A stretch of DNA of 27,426 nucleotides from Rickettsiales bacterium UBA2645 (GCA_002359655.1 DENL01000012.1:370-27795); one strand, 5' to 3'. Shown: positions 6,778 through 15,275, counted from the stretch's first letter. Numbers and translations are program-made. The notes: a model not told the origin generated them from the letters alone.

Positions 6778-7710
6778 ATGAAAATTGCAAAAAATTTAAT
6801 CGAGCTAATCGGCAATACTCCTTTAGTGCAAATCAATGGCATGAATCAAAGTCAGGCGCAAGTTGTAGCCAAGCTAGAATTCTGCAATCCTGCCGGCTCA
6901 GTAAAAGACAGAATTGGTGCCAACATGATTGACGACGCCGAGAAAAAAGGTTTAATTAGTCCTGGCAAAACCACTTTGATTGAAGCTACATCAGGCAACA
7001 CCGGCATCGCTCTCGCCTTTGTTGCCGCCATCAAAGGCTACCAGCTAATCTTAACCATGCCTGAAACCATGTCGCTGGAACGCCGCAAACTTTTGCAAGG
7101 TTACGGCGCAAAATTAATTTTAACCGAAGGCGCCAAAGGCATGAAAGGCGCTATTGCAAGAGCTGAAGAATTAAATCAAGAAATCCCCAACTCAATCATT
7201 TTGCAACAATTCGACAATCCAGCTAATTTCGAAATTCACCAAAAAACTACCGCCGAAGAAATCTGGCGCGACACTGACGGCAAAATCGACATTCTAGTCT
7301 CAGGCGTTGGCACTGGCGGCACCATCACTGGTATTACTTCAATTCTTAAACAAAGAAATCCCAACTTCAAAGCAGTTGCAGTTGAGCCTGCAGCCAGTCC
7401 AGTACTTTCTGGCGGACAGGCAGGACCTCACAAAATTCAAGGCATTGGTGCTGGCTTTATTCCCAAAATTTTGCGCACTGATTTGATTGACGAAATTTTC
7501 CCGGTGTCAAATGAAGATGCGGTTGCAACAGCGCGCCAGCTGGCTGTGAAAGAAGGATTATTAGTTGGAATTTCATCGGGCGCTGCTGCTTTTGCTGCTT
7601 TGCAAATTGCGCAAAGACCAGAAAATGCCGGCAAATTAATCATCTTTATTTCCTCATCCAACGGCGAGCGTTACCTTTCTTCGATTCTCTTCGAACACAT
7701 TACTGGCTAA
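6778..7710 (+). CDS. cysK: Cysteine synthase (O-acetylserine sulfhydrylase)
   Basis: This is a PLP enzyme that makes cysteine from O-acetylserine and sulfide. It has 310 residues. Lys43 in NPAGSVKDRIG is the Schiff-base lysine. TSGNTG at about 70 binds the substrate carboxylate. GVGTGGTITG at about 177 holds the PLP phosphate. SSGAAA lies near the end. The stop overlaps the cysE start by one base (TAATG), implying translational coupling and joint assembly of the cysteine synthase complex. CysM-type enzymes are similar, but the pairing with cysE favours CysK. Confidence 0.93.
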   Translation: MKIAKNLIELIGNTPLVQINGMNQSQAQVVAKLEFCNPAGSVKDRIGANMIDDAEKKGLISPGKTTLIEATSGNTGIALAFVAAIKGYQLILTMPETMSLERRKLLQGYGAKLILTEGAKGMKGAIARAEELNQEIPNSIILQQFDNPANFEIHQKTTAEEIWRDTDGKIDILVSGVGTGGTITGITSILKQRNPNFKAVAVEPAASPVLSGGQAGPHKIQGIGAGFIPKILRTDLIDEIFPVSNEDAVATARQLAVKEGLLVGISSGAAAFAALQIAQRPENAGKLIIFISSSNGERYLSSILFEHITG

Positions 7711-8240
7711 TGAAAATTGAATTTTTAGAAAACATCAAAAACAAAGACCCAGCAGCTAAAAACTATTTGGAAATAATTTTGTGTTACCCCGGCGTGCAGG
7801 CGATTTTTCTGCATCGCCTCAGTCATTTTTTAGACAAAATTTCAGTACCAATTTTGCCAAGATTAATCTCGCGCATCAGTCAAATTACTACTGGAATCGA
7901 GATTCATCCGCAGGCAAAAATCGGTAAAAAATTTTTTATTGATCACGGCTTTGGCGTGGTGATTGGCCAAACTTGCGAGATTGGCAACAATGTTACAATT
8001 TACCAAGGCGTCACTTTGGGCGGGCATTCCAAAGAAAAAATCAAACGCCATCCTACAATTCAAGATGACGTAATCATTGGCGCTGGAGCAAAAATTTTAG
8101 GACCAATTACAATTGGCAAAGGCGCTAAAATTGGCCCCAACGCAATCGTAATCAAAGACATTGAAGCCAACAAAACCGTAGTTGCAGAAATCGCCCACGA
8201 AATAAAAAACAGTGAAAATCAAATTGATTACTACATCTAA
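7710..8240 (+). CDS. cysE: Serine O-acetyltransferase
   Basis: CysE transfers acetyl from acetyl-CoA to serine, the first step of cysteine synthesis. It has 176 residues, the short form lacking much of the N-terminal helical domain of the E. coli enzyme. The left-handed beta-helix is clear from the hexapeptide repeats between about 68 and 160. The active-site segment is DHGFGVVIGQTCEIGNNVTI, followed by GVTLGGHS. The chain ends in Ile (DYYI); in known complexes the C-terminal Ile of CysE inserts into the CysK active site, so the complex is probably conserved. It overlaps cysK by one base. A terminator-like hairpin follows. Confidence 0.93.
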   Translation: MKIEFLENIKNKDPAAKNYLEIILCYPGVQAIFLHRLSHFLDKISVPILPRLISRISQITTGIEIHPQAKIGKKFFIDHGFGVVIGQTCEIGNNVTIYQGVTLGGHSKEKIKRHPTIQDDVIIGAGAKILGPITIGKGAKIGPNAIVIKDIEANKTVVAEIAHEIKNSENQIDYYI

Positions 8241-8263
8241 GAGTCTGTCTAAGATTCTTTTTT
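8239..8263 (+). terminator. Hairpin and T-run after cysE
   Basis: AAGAGTC (8239-8245) pairs with GATTCTT (8253-8259), with one G-T pair, around the loop TGTCTAA, and runs into a stretch of Ts. This fits a short rho-independent terminator between cysE and icd. The loop and 3' arm match the sequence after the barrel protein gene at 6021-6038. Confidence 0.5.
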
Positions 8264-8283
8264 AACTCTTAAAAACTACTCAA

Positions 8284-9507
8284 ATGAAAAAAATCTCAGT
8301 AAAAAACAAAGTTGTTGAAATTGACGGCGACGAGATGACGCGCGTGATTTGGAAGTTAATCAAAGAAAAACTAATCACGCCTTACATTGATTGCGACATT
8401 CAATATTTTGATTTGTCGGTTGAAAATCGCAACACTACTTCAGATCAAATCACCATTGATGCCGCCAATGCTATTAAGGCTTGCGGCGTTGGCATTAAAT
8501 GCGCCACCATTACTCCCGACGAAGCACGCAAGAAAGAATTTAATTTAAAAGAAATCTGGAAATCACCAAACGGCACCATTCGCAACATTTTAGACGGCAC
8601 GGTTTTTCGTGAGCCAATTGTGTGCAGAAATGTGCCGCGTATTGTTTCAAACTGGACTTCACCAATCATTGTCGGCCGTCACGCTTTTGGCGACCAATAC
8701 AAAGCCACCGATTTTTTAATACCAAAAAAAGGCAAATTGACGATTAAATTCGAAGGCGAAAACGGCGAAACAATCGAGCACGAAGTTTTCAAATTCAAAG
8801 GCTCGGGCGTTGCTTTAGCAATGTACAATACTGACGAATCAATTCGCGGCTTTGCTTATTCTTGCTTCAACTTGGCTTTGCAAAAAGGTTGGCCACTTTA
8901 CCTTTCCACCAAAAATACCATTTTGAAAAAATACGACGGCCGCTTCAAAGATATTTTTGCCGAAATTTTTGACAGTGAATTCAAAGAAAAATTCGCCCAA
9001 GCCAAAATCACTTACGAACATCGTTTGATTGACGACATGGTGGCCTCTGCTTTGAAATGGAGCGGAAAATTTATTTGGGCCTGCAAAAACTACGACGGCG
9101 ACGTACAGTCAGATTCAGTAGCGCAAGGCTTTGGTTCTTTGGGCTTAATGACTTCAGTTTTAATCACACCCGACGGCAAAACAATGGAAGCTGAAGCAGC
9201 TCACGGCACAGTGACGCGCCATTTCCGCGAGCATCAAGCCGGCAAACCAACTTCCACCAATCCACTAGCTTCAATTTTTGCTTGGACGCGTGGGCTTGAA
9301 TTTCGTGGCAAATTGGATGGCAATCAGGAGCTAATCAATTTCTGTCACACACTTGAACAAGTCTGCATTGAAACAGTCGAGTCTGGCAAAATGACCAAAG
9401 ATTTAGCGGTTTGCATTCACGGAAATTCTGTAGAGCACGGCAAAGATTTTCTCTACACCGAAGAGTTTCTAGACGCGGTTAGTAAAAATTTACAAAGCAG
9501 AATTTAA
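8284..9507 (+). CDS. icd: NADP-dependent isocitrate dehydrogenase
   Basis: This TCA-cycle enzyme converts isocitrate to 2-oxoglutarate, CO2 and NADPH. At 407 residues, with DGDEMTRVIW at the start, it belongs to the eukaryote-like dimeric class common in alphaproteobacteria. Substrate-binding segments include SPNGTIRNIL (about 95) and IVGRHAFGDQY (about 129). The metal-binding Asp is in YEHRLIDDMVA (about 250). NADP-binding AAHGTVTRHFREH lies near 303-315. It starts with ATG 43 bp after cysE. Its stop is 23 bp from the stop of the convergent nuclease gene, with no clear terminator in between. Confidence 0.95.
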   Translation: MKKISVKNKVVEIDGDEMTRVIWKLIKEKLITPYIDCDIQYFDLSVENRNTTSDQITIDAANAIKACGVGIKCATITPDEARKKEFNLKEIWKSPNGTIRNILDGTVFREPIVCRNVPRIVSNWTSPIIVGRHAFGDQYKATDFLIPKKGKLTIKFEGENGETIEHEVFKFKGSGVALAMYNTDESIRGFAYSCFNLALQKGWPLYLSTKNTILKKYDGRFKDIFAEIFDSEFKEKFAQAKITYEHRLIDDMVASALKWSGKFIWACKNYDGDVQSDSVAQGFGSLGLMTSVLITPDGKTMEAEAAHGTVTRHFREHQAGKPTSTNPLASIFAWTRGLEFRGKLDGNQELINFCHTLEQVCIETVESGKMTKDLAVCIHGNSVEHGKDFLYTEEFLDAVSKNLQSRI

Positions 9508-9530
9508 AACTACAAATCAAGCACAAGCCT

Positions 9531-10520
9531 CTAACCCCACAACTCAACCAAGCCAAGGTCAAGCAAGTCTTGGCTCAAATAGGAGCCAAACTCAGCAATT
9601 TTTTCAGGGTTAATTTCTTTTTTATTTTTGTCGAAAAAAATGTCGGCCACGTATCTGCCGTAAATGTCGGTCTTGTTGGTTTTAACAATTAGCAGCGGTA
9701 AATCTTTTAAAATTTTTTTTAGATTGGCGGCAGATTTTTTGCCTTCTTTGGTGGCAATTTCAGGAGCATTTATTTGTGCCAGACGCAAAATTTCGTGGTG
9801 CTTAATACCAAAGCCAAGATCAAGCTTGGCGTGAATGGTGTCGCCATCCACTACCCTTTCCAATTCTGCTTTGTAGGTGTGAATTTGCACCAGTTTTAGG
9901 TCTGATTTTTTTAGAAAATATTTTTCACCTTTCTTTTTTACCGTCACAATTTCGCCAGCTTTGAAAGAATGTTTCAGCGTCAGAAAAATATTAAAACCTA
10001 AATCAATTTCATTAGCGCCACTGATTTTGTAATTAAAAACTTTACCGCGATTTACTTTTAACTGGGTATTTTTTGGCTTTGATTTTTTAGCAGTATTTTT
10101 TTGTTTCTTCACCGCCACAATTTCTTTTTGTAATTTGTTACTGCCCAAAGATTTCTGCACCACCAAATTCTCAAGCTGAAGACGCGTCTCTTCATCTTTC
10201 ACTGCAATCAAATTACGGTAATGACTCCAACTAAGAGACTTATTTGGCGCAGGCATTTTTGGGTAAGCTTTGTAAAAAGCGCGCATTTGGTAAAGTGTAG
10301 TTTTTTCAATCCCAGTGTCTGCTGTAAGTTGTAAAAACAGCTGCTCACCGTAGCCAGCTTTGTCTTGTCCTTTCAAATGCAATTCAACTTCCTTGCCAAT
10401 TTCCCAGCTCATTAAAACCTTCTGGTAATCAACATTTTGAACAATATTTTTTTTGGTTTTAGTAATTGTTTGCTGAATTTTTGTGAGTAATTTTTTGTAA
10501 TTTTTAAGAGAAATTTCCAT
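9531..10520 (-). CDS. DUF1016 N-terminal domain fused to a staphylococcal-nuclease domain
   Basis: The protein has 329 residues in two parts. Residues about 1-140 match the DUF1016/YhcG N-terminal domain (SWEIGKEVELHLKGQDKAGYG, then YQMRAFYKAYP and LSWSHYRNLIAV). A lysine-rich linker follows at about 135-165. A middle segment (about 165-210) may be a small DNA- or RNA-binding barrel. Residues about 215-329 form a thermonuclease domain with VVDGDTI, LRLAQINAPEI and DIYGRYVADIF. The catalytic Arg, Glu and Arg and the calcium-binding Asp appear present. There is no signal peptide, so it should act inside the cell. DUF1016 proteins are tied to PD-(D/E)XK nucleases and mobile DNA; in this protein the usual C-terminal nuclease appears replaced by an SNase domain. 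The function is unknown; a defence or DNA-processing role is only inferred. It is divergent from the DUF3750 gene. Confidence 0.8.
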   Translation of the reverse strand: MEISLKNYKKLLTKIQQTITKTKKNIVQNVDYQKVLMSWEIGKEVELHLKGQDKAGYGEQLFLQLTADTGIEKTTLYQMRAFYKAYPKMPAPNKSLSWSHYRNLIAVKDEETRLQLENLVVQKSLGSNKLQKEIVAVKKQKNTAKKSKPKNTQLKVNRGKVFNYKISGANEIDLGFNIFLTLKHSFKAGEIVTVKKKGEKYFLKKSDLKLVQIHTYKAELERVVDGDTIHAKLDLGFGIKHHEILRLAQINAPEIATKEGKKSAANLKKILKDLPLLIVKTNKTDIYGRYVADIFFDKNKKEINPEKIAEFGSYLSQDLLDLGLVELWG

Positions 10521-10566
10521 CGGTCTTAAAGCCTCTATTTTGAAGGGTTAGCAAGATTTTTTGTTA

Positions 10567-10590
10567 AATTTTCCGCTCGAGCGGAAAATT
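10567..10590. promoter_or_regulatory. 24-bp perfect palindrome between divergent genes
   Basis: AATTTTCCGCTC is followed directly by its exact complement, giving an uninterrupted 24-bp palindrome with a GC-rich centre. It lies 47 bp upstream of the nuclease gene and 20 bp upstream of the DUF3750 gene. That position suits an operator controlling both, or a hairpin element. No start-proximal promoter boxes are clear enough to name. Confidence 0.5.
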
Positions 10591-10610
10591 CAAATTTTTT
10601 CACAAGTAAA

Positions 10611-11402
10611 ATGAGTCGCTCTTTCAAAATAAAACTCTTCTCAAAATCAATTGAAACAACAAAACCGCGCATGTTTTTTTCACTTCTGTTCTTTCTGACT
10701 TTCGCTTTGATTTATTTTAATCCAAAAGCTGGCAAAAATAGCTGGGACAAAGCCAATCGCGACAGTGCAAATTTAGTACCACTAGCCGCAGAAAGTTTAG
10801 AGGCGCAAGTGCAAATCTACTCCGCCAAGGCTTACTCGTGGCGTGGCAAATTCAGCCAGCACACTTGGATTGCCACAAAAGAAAAAAACGCCGACAGCTA
10901 TTTGATTCACTTTGTAGTTTTGTGGGGAACTTACTTTGGTTCTGACGGAGTTGTGGTGACGCAAAGAGATTTGCCAGATCGCCGCTGGTTTGACGCTGAG
11001 CCAAAAATTATTTTCTCAGCGTCCGGCATTGCGGCCGAAAAACTAATTCCCCAAATTTACCAAGCAGTAGAAAAATATCCCTACCAAAAACTCTACCGCG
11101 CCTACCCAGGGCCAAACAGCAACACTTTTGTCTCTTTCGTAATTCGCTCAATTCCTGATTTAAAAGTTGCTTTGCCAAGCAACGCCATTGGCAAAGATTG
11201 GTTGTGCGACAAAAAAGGTGTAAAATTTTTCGCCCTTTCAGAATCAAAAACCGGCGTAGAGTTTTCTGTTTACGGAATTTTTGGTTTTACTCTTGGATTA
11301 GTTGAAGGAGTTGAAATCAACTTGCTTGGACTAAATTACGGAATCGATTTTCTACACCCAGCAATTAAACTTCCCGGAGTTGGGAGGATTGGTGTAAATT
11401 AG
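10611..11402 (+). CDS. DUF3750-family protein
   Basis: The protein has 263 residues with one hydrophobic segment near the N-terminus (about 21-38), so it is probably membrane-anchored with most of the chain outside the cytoplasm. The family's most recognisable part, YPGPNSNTFVSFVIR (about 164-178), then LPSNAIGKD (about 188), is present. The C-terminal third is glycine- and leucine-rich (FGFTLGLVEGVEINLLGLN). WRGKFSQHTWIA at about 77 may be a catalytic-like region, but the family has no established function that I know of. It stands alone between a nuclease gene and a toxin-antitoxin pair. Confidence 0.75.
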   Translation: MSRSFKIKLFSKSIETTKPRMFFSLLFFLTFALIYFNPKAGKNSWDKANRDSANLVPLAAESLEAQVQIYSAKAYSWRGKFSQHTWIATKEKNADSYLIHFVVLWGTYFGSDGVVVTQRDLPDRRWFDAEPKIIFSASGIAAEKLIPQIYQAVEKYPYQKLYRAYPGPNSNTFVSFVIRSIPDLKVALPSNAIGKDWLCDKKGVKFFALSESKTGVEFSVYGIFGFTLGLVEGVEINLLGLNYGIDFLHPAIKLPGVGRIGVN

Positions 11403-11471
11403 TGGTAAGTGGTAAGAAGGATTTAATGTTGACATTGTATTTCGCCGTCAAATTATTCTTAGCTCTTACCA
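11403..11471 (+). promoter_or_regulatory. Promoter and possible operator of the CopG/BrnT-like pair
   Basis: A perfect -35 box TTGACA lies at 11429-11434, with AATTAT (four of six -10 matches) 16 bp downstream at 11451-11456. TGGTAAG occurs twice in tandem at 11403-11416, and its inverse CTTACCA at 11465-11471, so the promoter is flanked by three copies of one 7-bp word. Ribbon-helix-helix antitoxins usually bind such short repeats to repress their own operon. Confidence 0.5.
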
Positions 11472-11490
11472 ATCAAATTCAACCACGAAA

Positions 11491-11757
11491 ATGAAAAGAA
11501 AAAAAATTAAACTAGATGCTTACGAGCAAGAAATTGAAGACAATCTGCACAAGACAAAAACAATCAAAAATTTTAAAGCTTTCAAAAAAACTGTTGAAGC
11601 AGCTGCAAAAAAGCACATTGAGAAACGAAAATCAGTAACAATTGAATTGCCAAACAGCGACATTGAAAAGATACAAGCAAAAGCTTCACAAATCGGCGTC
11701 TCTTACCAGATTTACATTAGCAATTTAATTCACCGAGATGCTGTAAGCAAACAGTAG
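11491..11757 (+). CDS. CopG-like antitoxin
   Basis: The protein has 88 residues. The N-terminal half is charged and helical (KRKKIKLDAYEQEIEDNL). The C-terminal half is a ribbon-helix-helix-like segment, with the strand KSVTIELPNSDIEKIQAKAS followed by GVSYQIYISNLIH. This matches the CopG-type antitoxins that sit before BrnT-like toxins. The toxin gene follows after 31 bp in the same direction. It should neutralise the toxin and repress the promoter upstream. Confidence 0.75.
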   Translation: MKRKKIKLDAYEQEIEDNLHKTKTIKNFKAFKKTVEAAAKKHIEKRKSVTIELPNSDIEKIQAKASQIGVSYQIYISNLIHRDAVSKQ

Positions 11758-11788
11758 TCAAAATCAAACACCACAACTAAAAACACCA

Positions 11789-12067
11789 ATGCAGTTCGAA
11801 TACAATCAAGACAAAAACACCAAACTAATTGCCGAAAGAAAAATTGGCTTTGAAGAAGTAATCGAAGCATTCAACCAAGGTAAAATCCTTAAAATTTCTC
11901 CCCACTACAATCAAAAAAAATACCCCAACCAAAAAGTTTTTTACGTAGAGCTGAAAGGTGAAATTTACGTTGTGCCTTTTTTGCAAAAAGACGCAAAAAC
12001 AATTTTTCTCAAAACAATTTTCCCAAGTCGAAAGGCGAGAAAAATTCTTTTGCAAAAAAGCCTTTAG
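11789..12067 (+). CDS. BrnT-like toxin
   Basis: This is a 92-residue protein of the BrnT/RelE-like ribonuclease fold. The pattern is FEYNQDKNTKLIAERKIGFEE at the N-terminus, a central beta-sheet segment KVFYVELKGEIYVVPF, and FLKTIFPSRKARKIL at the end. BrnT-like toxins cut RNA and stop translation; the C-terminal basic residues are likely important. It follows its antitoxin by 31 bp. Its stop is 1 bp from the stop of the convergent acetyltransferase. Confidence 0.72.
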   Translation: MQFEYNQDKNTKLIAERKIGFEEVIEAFNQGKILKISPHYNQKKYPNQKVFYVELKGEIYVVPFLQKDAKTIFLKTIFPSRKARKILLQKSL

Positions 12068-12068
12068 C

Positions 12069-12521
12069 TTAAGTTAAAATTTTCCAAACAATTTTGTGCG
12101 GCAGGTTGTCTACAAAAAATTCTTCTTCGCCGCAAAAATATTCATTTTTAATGAAAAAATTTACCGGAGTTTTGCCAGCTCCGTCTCTGGCGTTGGCGTA
12201 GATTACTCTGCTCTGATTTTGAATTGCGAACTCTTCACAAAATTGCAAAAGTTGCGAACCAATTCCTTTATTTTGCAGATCTTGTTTTACTGCCAAATGT
12301 TGCAGAAAAATTTTGTCATCTTCGCGAGTCATTGTTGCTGTAGCGCACAGAGCGTCTTCTAAAAATCCGGCAACTAAAATATTTTGCTCTTCTTGCTCAA
12401 TTTCTTTTTCAGAAAATTTTAAACCAAGCGGTTTTTGCAAAACCTCTTTGGCAAGCAAGACAGCTTGGTTGTAGTGAATGCTGTCCTTGTTTAAAATTTT
12501 ACAAATTAAATTACTGCTCAT
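12069..12521 (-). CDS. GNAT-family N-acetyltransferase
   Basis: This 150-residue protein has a single GNAT domain. The acetyl-CoA binding motif is AVKQDLQNKGIGSQLLQFCEEFA (about 77-99), where Q-x-K-G-I-G is the pyrophosphate loop. Strand motif ILVAGFLEDALCATATM precedes it, and VNFFIKNEYFCGEEEFFVDN forms the end. It starts with ATG on the base after the secA stop, so it is probably co-translated with secA. The substrate is unknown; it could be a small molecule or a protein N-terminus. Confidence 0.85.
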   Translation of the reverse strand: MSSNLICKILNKDSIHYNQAVLLAKEVLQKPLGLKFSEKEIEQEEQNILVAGFLEDALCATATMTREDDKIFLQHLAVKQDLQNKGIGSQLLQFCEEFAIQNQSRVIYANARDGAGKTPVNFFIKNEYFCGEEEFFVDNLPHKIVWKILT

Positions 12522-15230
12522 TTAAGAACCGTGGCACTGTTTGTATTTTTTACCACTGCCGCACGGGCAAGGCTCGTTTCTGCCGACATTGCCCCAAGTT
12601 GCAGGGTTGGTTGGATCGCGCTCTTCTGGTTTAATATTTATTTTTAGCGAAGCAGCAGAAGAAACGTTGCGAGCAGCTTTGGCTTCACTTTGCACAAAGG
12701 CTGGATCGTTTCTGGTTTCAAACATTTTTTGCTTTGGAGCTTTGGCAAATAAATCAATTTCTTGCTCTTGGGCGCTGGCATTGATGTGAACCAGAGCAAC
12801 TCGACTGACAACTTGCTCTTCAATACGCAGCATCATTTCTTCAAATAAATTGAAGGCTTCGCGTTTGTATTCAATCAGCGGATCTTTCTGAGCGTAGGCG
12901 CGCAGGTTGATGCCGTTGCGCAGCTTGTCGAGCGACAGCAAATGATCTTTCCATTCCGCATCAAGTGTAAGCAAGAAAATTTGCTTCTCGATTTGGCGCA
13001 AAATATTGGCGCCGTAGCGTTGTTCTTTTTCGCTAAAAATTGCCGCGACATTTCCTTGTACAAAATTCAGCATTTCTTTGTCGGTAACTCCGTCTTTTTC
13101 GCTTTCAGATTTTAAGTCAAATTTTGCGCCGTAAATTCTGAAAATTTCTTTTTCCAAAAGATCAATTTCCCATTGCTCAGGGTAAGAATTTTTAGCAATG
13201 CAATCTTCGACCAGCTCTTGATTGATTTGACTTACCGAGCTTCTGATTTTGTCTGAAATGTCACTGGTGCTGATTACTTCAAAACGCAATTTGAAAATCA
13301 CTTTGCGTTGTTGGTTAACTACGTCGTCGTACTTCAAAAGATTTTTTCTAATCTCGTAATTACGCATTTCAACTTTGTGCTGCGCTTTGGCCAAAGTCTT
13401 GGTAATCCAAGGGTGAATTATTGCCTCGTCATCTTTCAAACCCAAGGTTGAAAGCATGTTGTACAATTTTTCTGAGCCAAAAATTCGCATTAAATCGTCT
13501 TCCAAAGACAAATAAAATTTTGATCTGCCCGGATCACCTTGGCGACCAGAACGACCACGAAGTTGATTGTCAATTCTGCGGCTTTCGTGTCTTTCAGTTG
13601 CCACAACAAAAAGCCCGCCAGCGCTGATTGCGACTTTTTTGTCAGCTTCAACTTTGGCTTTTATTTCAGCAATTTTTTTGGGGTCAGTTTCTTCGCCAAT
13701 CATCATTTCAGCATTGCCGCCAAGCATGATGTCGGTTCCTCTTCCAGCCATGTTGGTGGCAATTGTAATGGCTGCGGGAATGCCAGCTTGAGCAATAATT
13801 TCAGCTTCTTGCTCGTGGTATTTAGCGTTTAAAACATTGTGCGGCAGCTTTGCTGCTTTCAAAAGTTTAGACAAATATTCTGACTTTTCGATGCTTACAG
13901 TTCCAAGCAAAACTGGTTGTTTCTTGGCGTGGGCTTCTGAAATCGCCTTAATAATGGCGTCGTATTTAGCTTTTTCAGTTTTGTAAATTTCGTCATCTTC
14001 GTCGATTCTGCTGACATTTCTGTTAGTTGGAATTTCAACCACGCGCAGAGAGTAAATCTCTTCAAACTCAACGGCTTCAGTTTGCGCCGTGCCCGTCATG
14101 CCTGACAATTTTTGGTAAAGACGGAAATAATTTTGAAAAGTAATTGAAGCTAAAGTTTGGTTTTCATTTCTAACTTTAACGCCTTCTTTGGCTTCCAAGG
14201 CTTGATGCAAGCCGTCGGAAAATCTACGGCCTTCTTGCATGCGACCAGTAAATTCGTCAATAATGACGATTGCGCCATCTTTGACGATGTAGTCAATTTC
14301 GTTTTTAAAAATCTTGTGCGCCTTCAACGCCTGATTGACGTGATGCACTAAAGATAAATGCTTAGGATCGTACAAAGATTCGCTTTGCGAAATCACGCCA
14401 GAGGCTTTTAACATTTTTTCTAAACTCTCGATTCCGGTGTCAGTTAAAAAAACGCCGCGGTCTTTTTCTTCTAGTTGAAAATCTTGCTCGCTCAAACGCG
14501 GAATCAATCGGTTAATGTCTTCGTAAAGTTTTGAATTGTCGTCAGTTGGCCCAGAAATAATCAGCGGTGTACGCGCTTCGTCGATTAAAATTGAGTCAAC
14601 TTCATCCACAATGGCAAAGTTGTGGCCGCGCTGCACAAGGTTTTCGACGCTGTATTTCATGTTGTCGCGCAAATAATCAAAGCCGAGCTCGTTATTGGTG
14701 GCGTAGGTGATGTCACAGGCGTAGGCTTTGCGGCGCTCGTCGTCGGTAAGTTGGTTGGTGATGCAGCCAACACTTAATCCTAAAAATCTGTGAATTCTGC
14801 CCATCCATTCCGAGTCGCGGCGCGAAAGGTAATCGTTTGGTGTTACAACGTGCACGCCTTTTTCGGTCAATGCATTTAGGTAGCAAGGCAAAGTGGCAAC
14901 TAGAGTTTTTCCTTCCCCAGTGCGCATTTCAGAGATTTTGCCTTGATGCAAAACCATGCCGCCAATGAGCTGAACATCAAAATGCCGCATGTTCAAAACG
15001 CGTTTTCCAGCTTCGCGAACAACCGCGAAAGCTTCGTGCAGAAGAGAGTCCAGAGTTTCGCCTTTCGCTAGACGGTTTTTGAATTCTAAAGTTTTGGCTT
15101 TTAATTCTTCGTCAGAAAGTGCAGCAATTTGCGGCTCCCAAGAATTTATTTTAATAACCTCTAAAGCCAGATTTTTAATAGTGCGATCGTTGACTGAACC
15201 GAAAATTTTTTTAGCAATGAAGGAGAACAT
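12522..15230 (-). CDS. secA: Preprotein translocase ATPase SecA
   Basis: SecA drives export of unfolded proteins through SecYEG. It has 902 residues, normal for proteobacteria. Walker A MRTGEGKT is at 102-109, the DEAD-like motif VDEVDSILIDEART is near 209, SGMTGTA lies in NBD2, and NMAGRGTDIMLGG and RQGDPGRSKFYLS are helicase motifs. The C-terminal zinc tail CPCGSGKKYKQCH, which binds SecB and the ribosome, is intact. It starts with ATG at 15228-15230. Inverted-repeat element B ends 45 bp upstream, so any promoter must lie in or beyond it. A GNAT gene follows with no gap. Confidence 0.98.
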   Translation of the reverse strand: MFSFIAKKIFGSVNDRTIKNLALEVIKINSWEPQIAALSDEELKAKTLEFKNRLAKGETLDSLLHEAFAVVREAGKRVLNMRHFDVQLIGGMVLHQGKISEMRTGEGKTLVATLPCYLNALTEKGVHVVTPNDYLSRRDSEWMGRIHRFLGLSVGCITNQLTDDERRKAYACDITYATNNELGFDYLRDNMKYSVENLVQRGHNFAIVDEVDSILIDEARTPLIISGPTDDNSKLYEDINRLIPRLSEQDFQLEEKDRGVFLTDTGIESLEKMLKASGVISQSESLYDPKHLSLVHHVNQALKAHKIFKNEIDYIVKDGAIVIIDEFTGRMQEGRRFSDGLHQALEAKEGVKVRNENQTLASITFQNYFRLYQKLSGMTGTAQTEAVEFEEIYSLRVVEIPTNRNVSRIDEDDEIYKTEKAKYDAIIKAISEAHAKKQPVLLGTVSIEKSEYLSKLLKAAKLPHNVLNAKYHEQEAEIIAQAGIPAAITIATNMAGRGTDIMLGGNAEMMIGEETDPKKIAEIKAKVEADKKVAISAGGLFVVATERHESRRIDNQLRGRSGRQGDPGRSKFYLSLEDDLMRIFGSEKLYNMLSTLGLKDDEAIIHPWITKTLAKAQHKVEMRNYEIRKNLLKYDDVVNQQRKVIFKLRFEVISTSDISDKIRSSVSQINQELVEDCIAKNSYPEQWEIDLLEKEIFRIYGAKFDLKSESEKDGVTDKEMLNFVQGNVAAIFSEKEQRYGANILRQIEKQIFLLTLDAEWKDHLLSLDKLRNGINLRAYAQKDPLIEYKREAFNLFEEMMLRIEEQVVSRVALVHINASAQEQEIDLFAKAPKQKMFETRNDPAFVQSEAKAARNVSSAASLKINIKPEERDPTNPATWGNVGRNEPCPCGSGKKYKQCHGS

Positions 15231-15275
15231 GAGTTAGAAAATTTATTCATTAACCAGCCTGAAAATTATTTTAAA

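Noticed and set aside
13421..13832. Three overlapping plus-strand frames within secA
   Set aside because: Antisense to a fully conserved SecA sequence; the repeated Ser/Phe/Ala pattern is a mirror of secA codon use.
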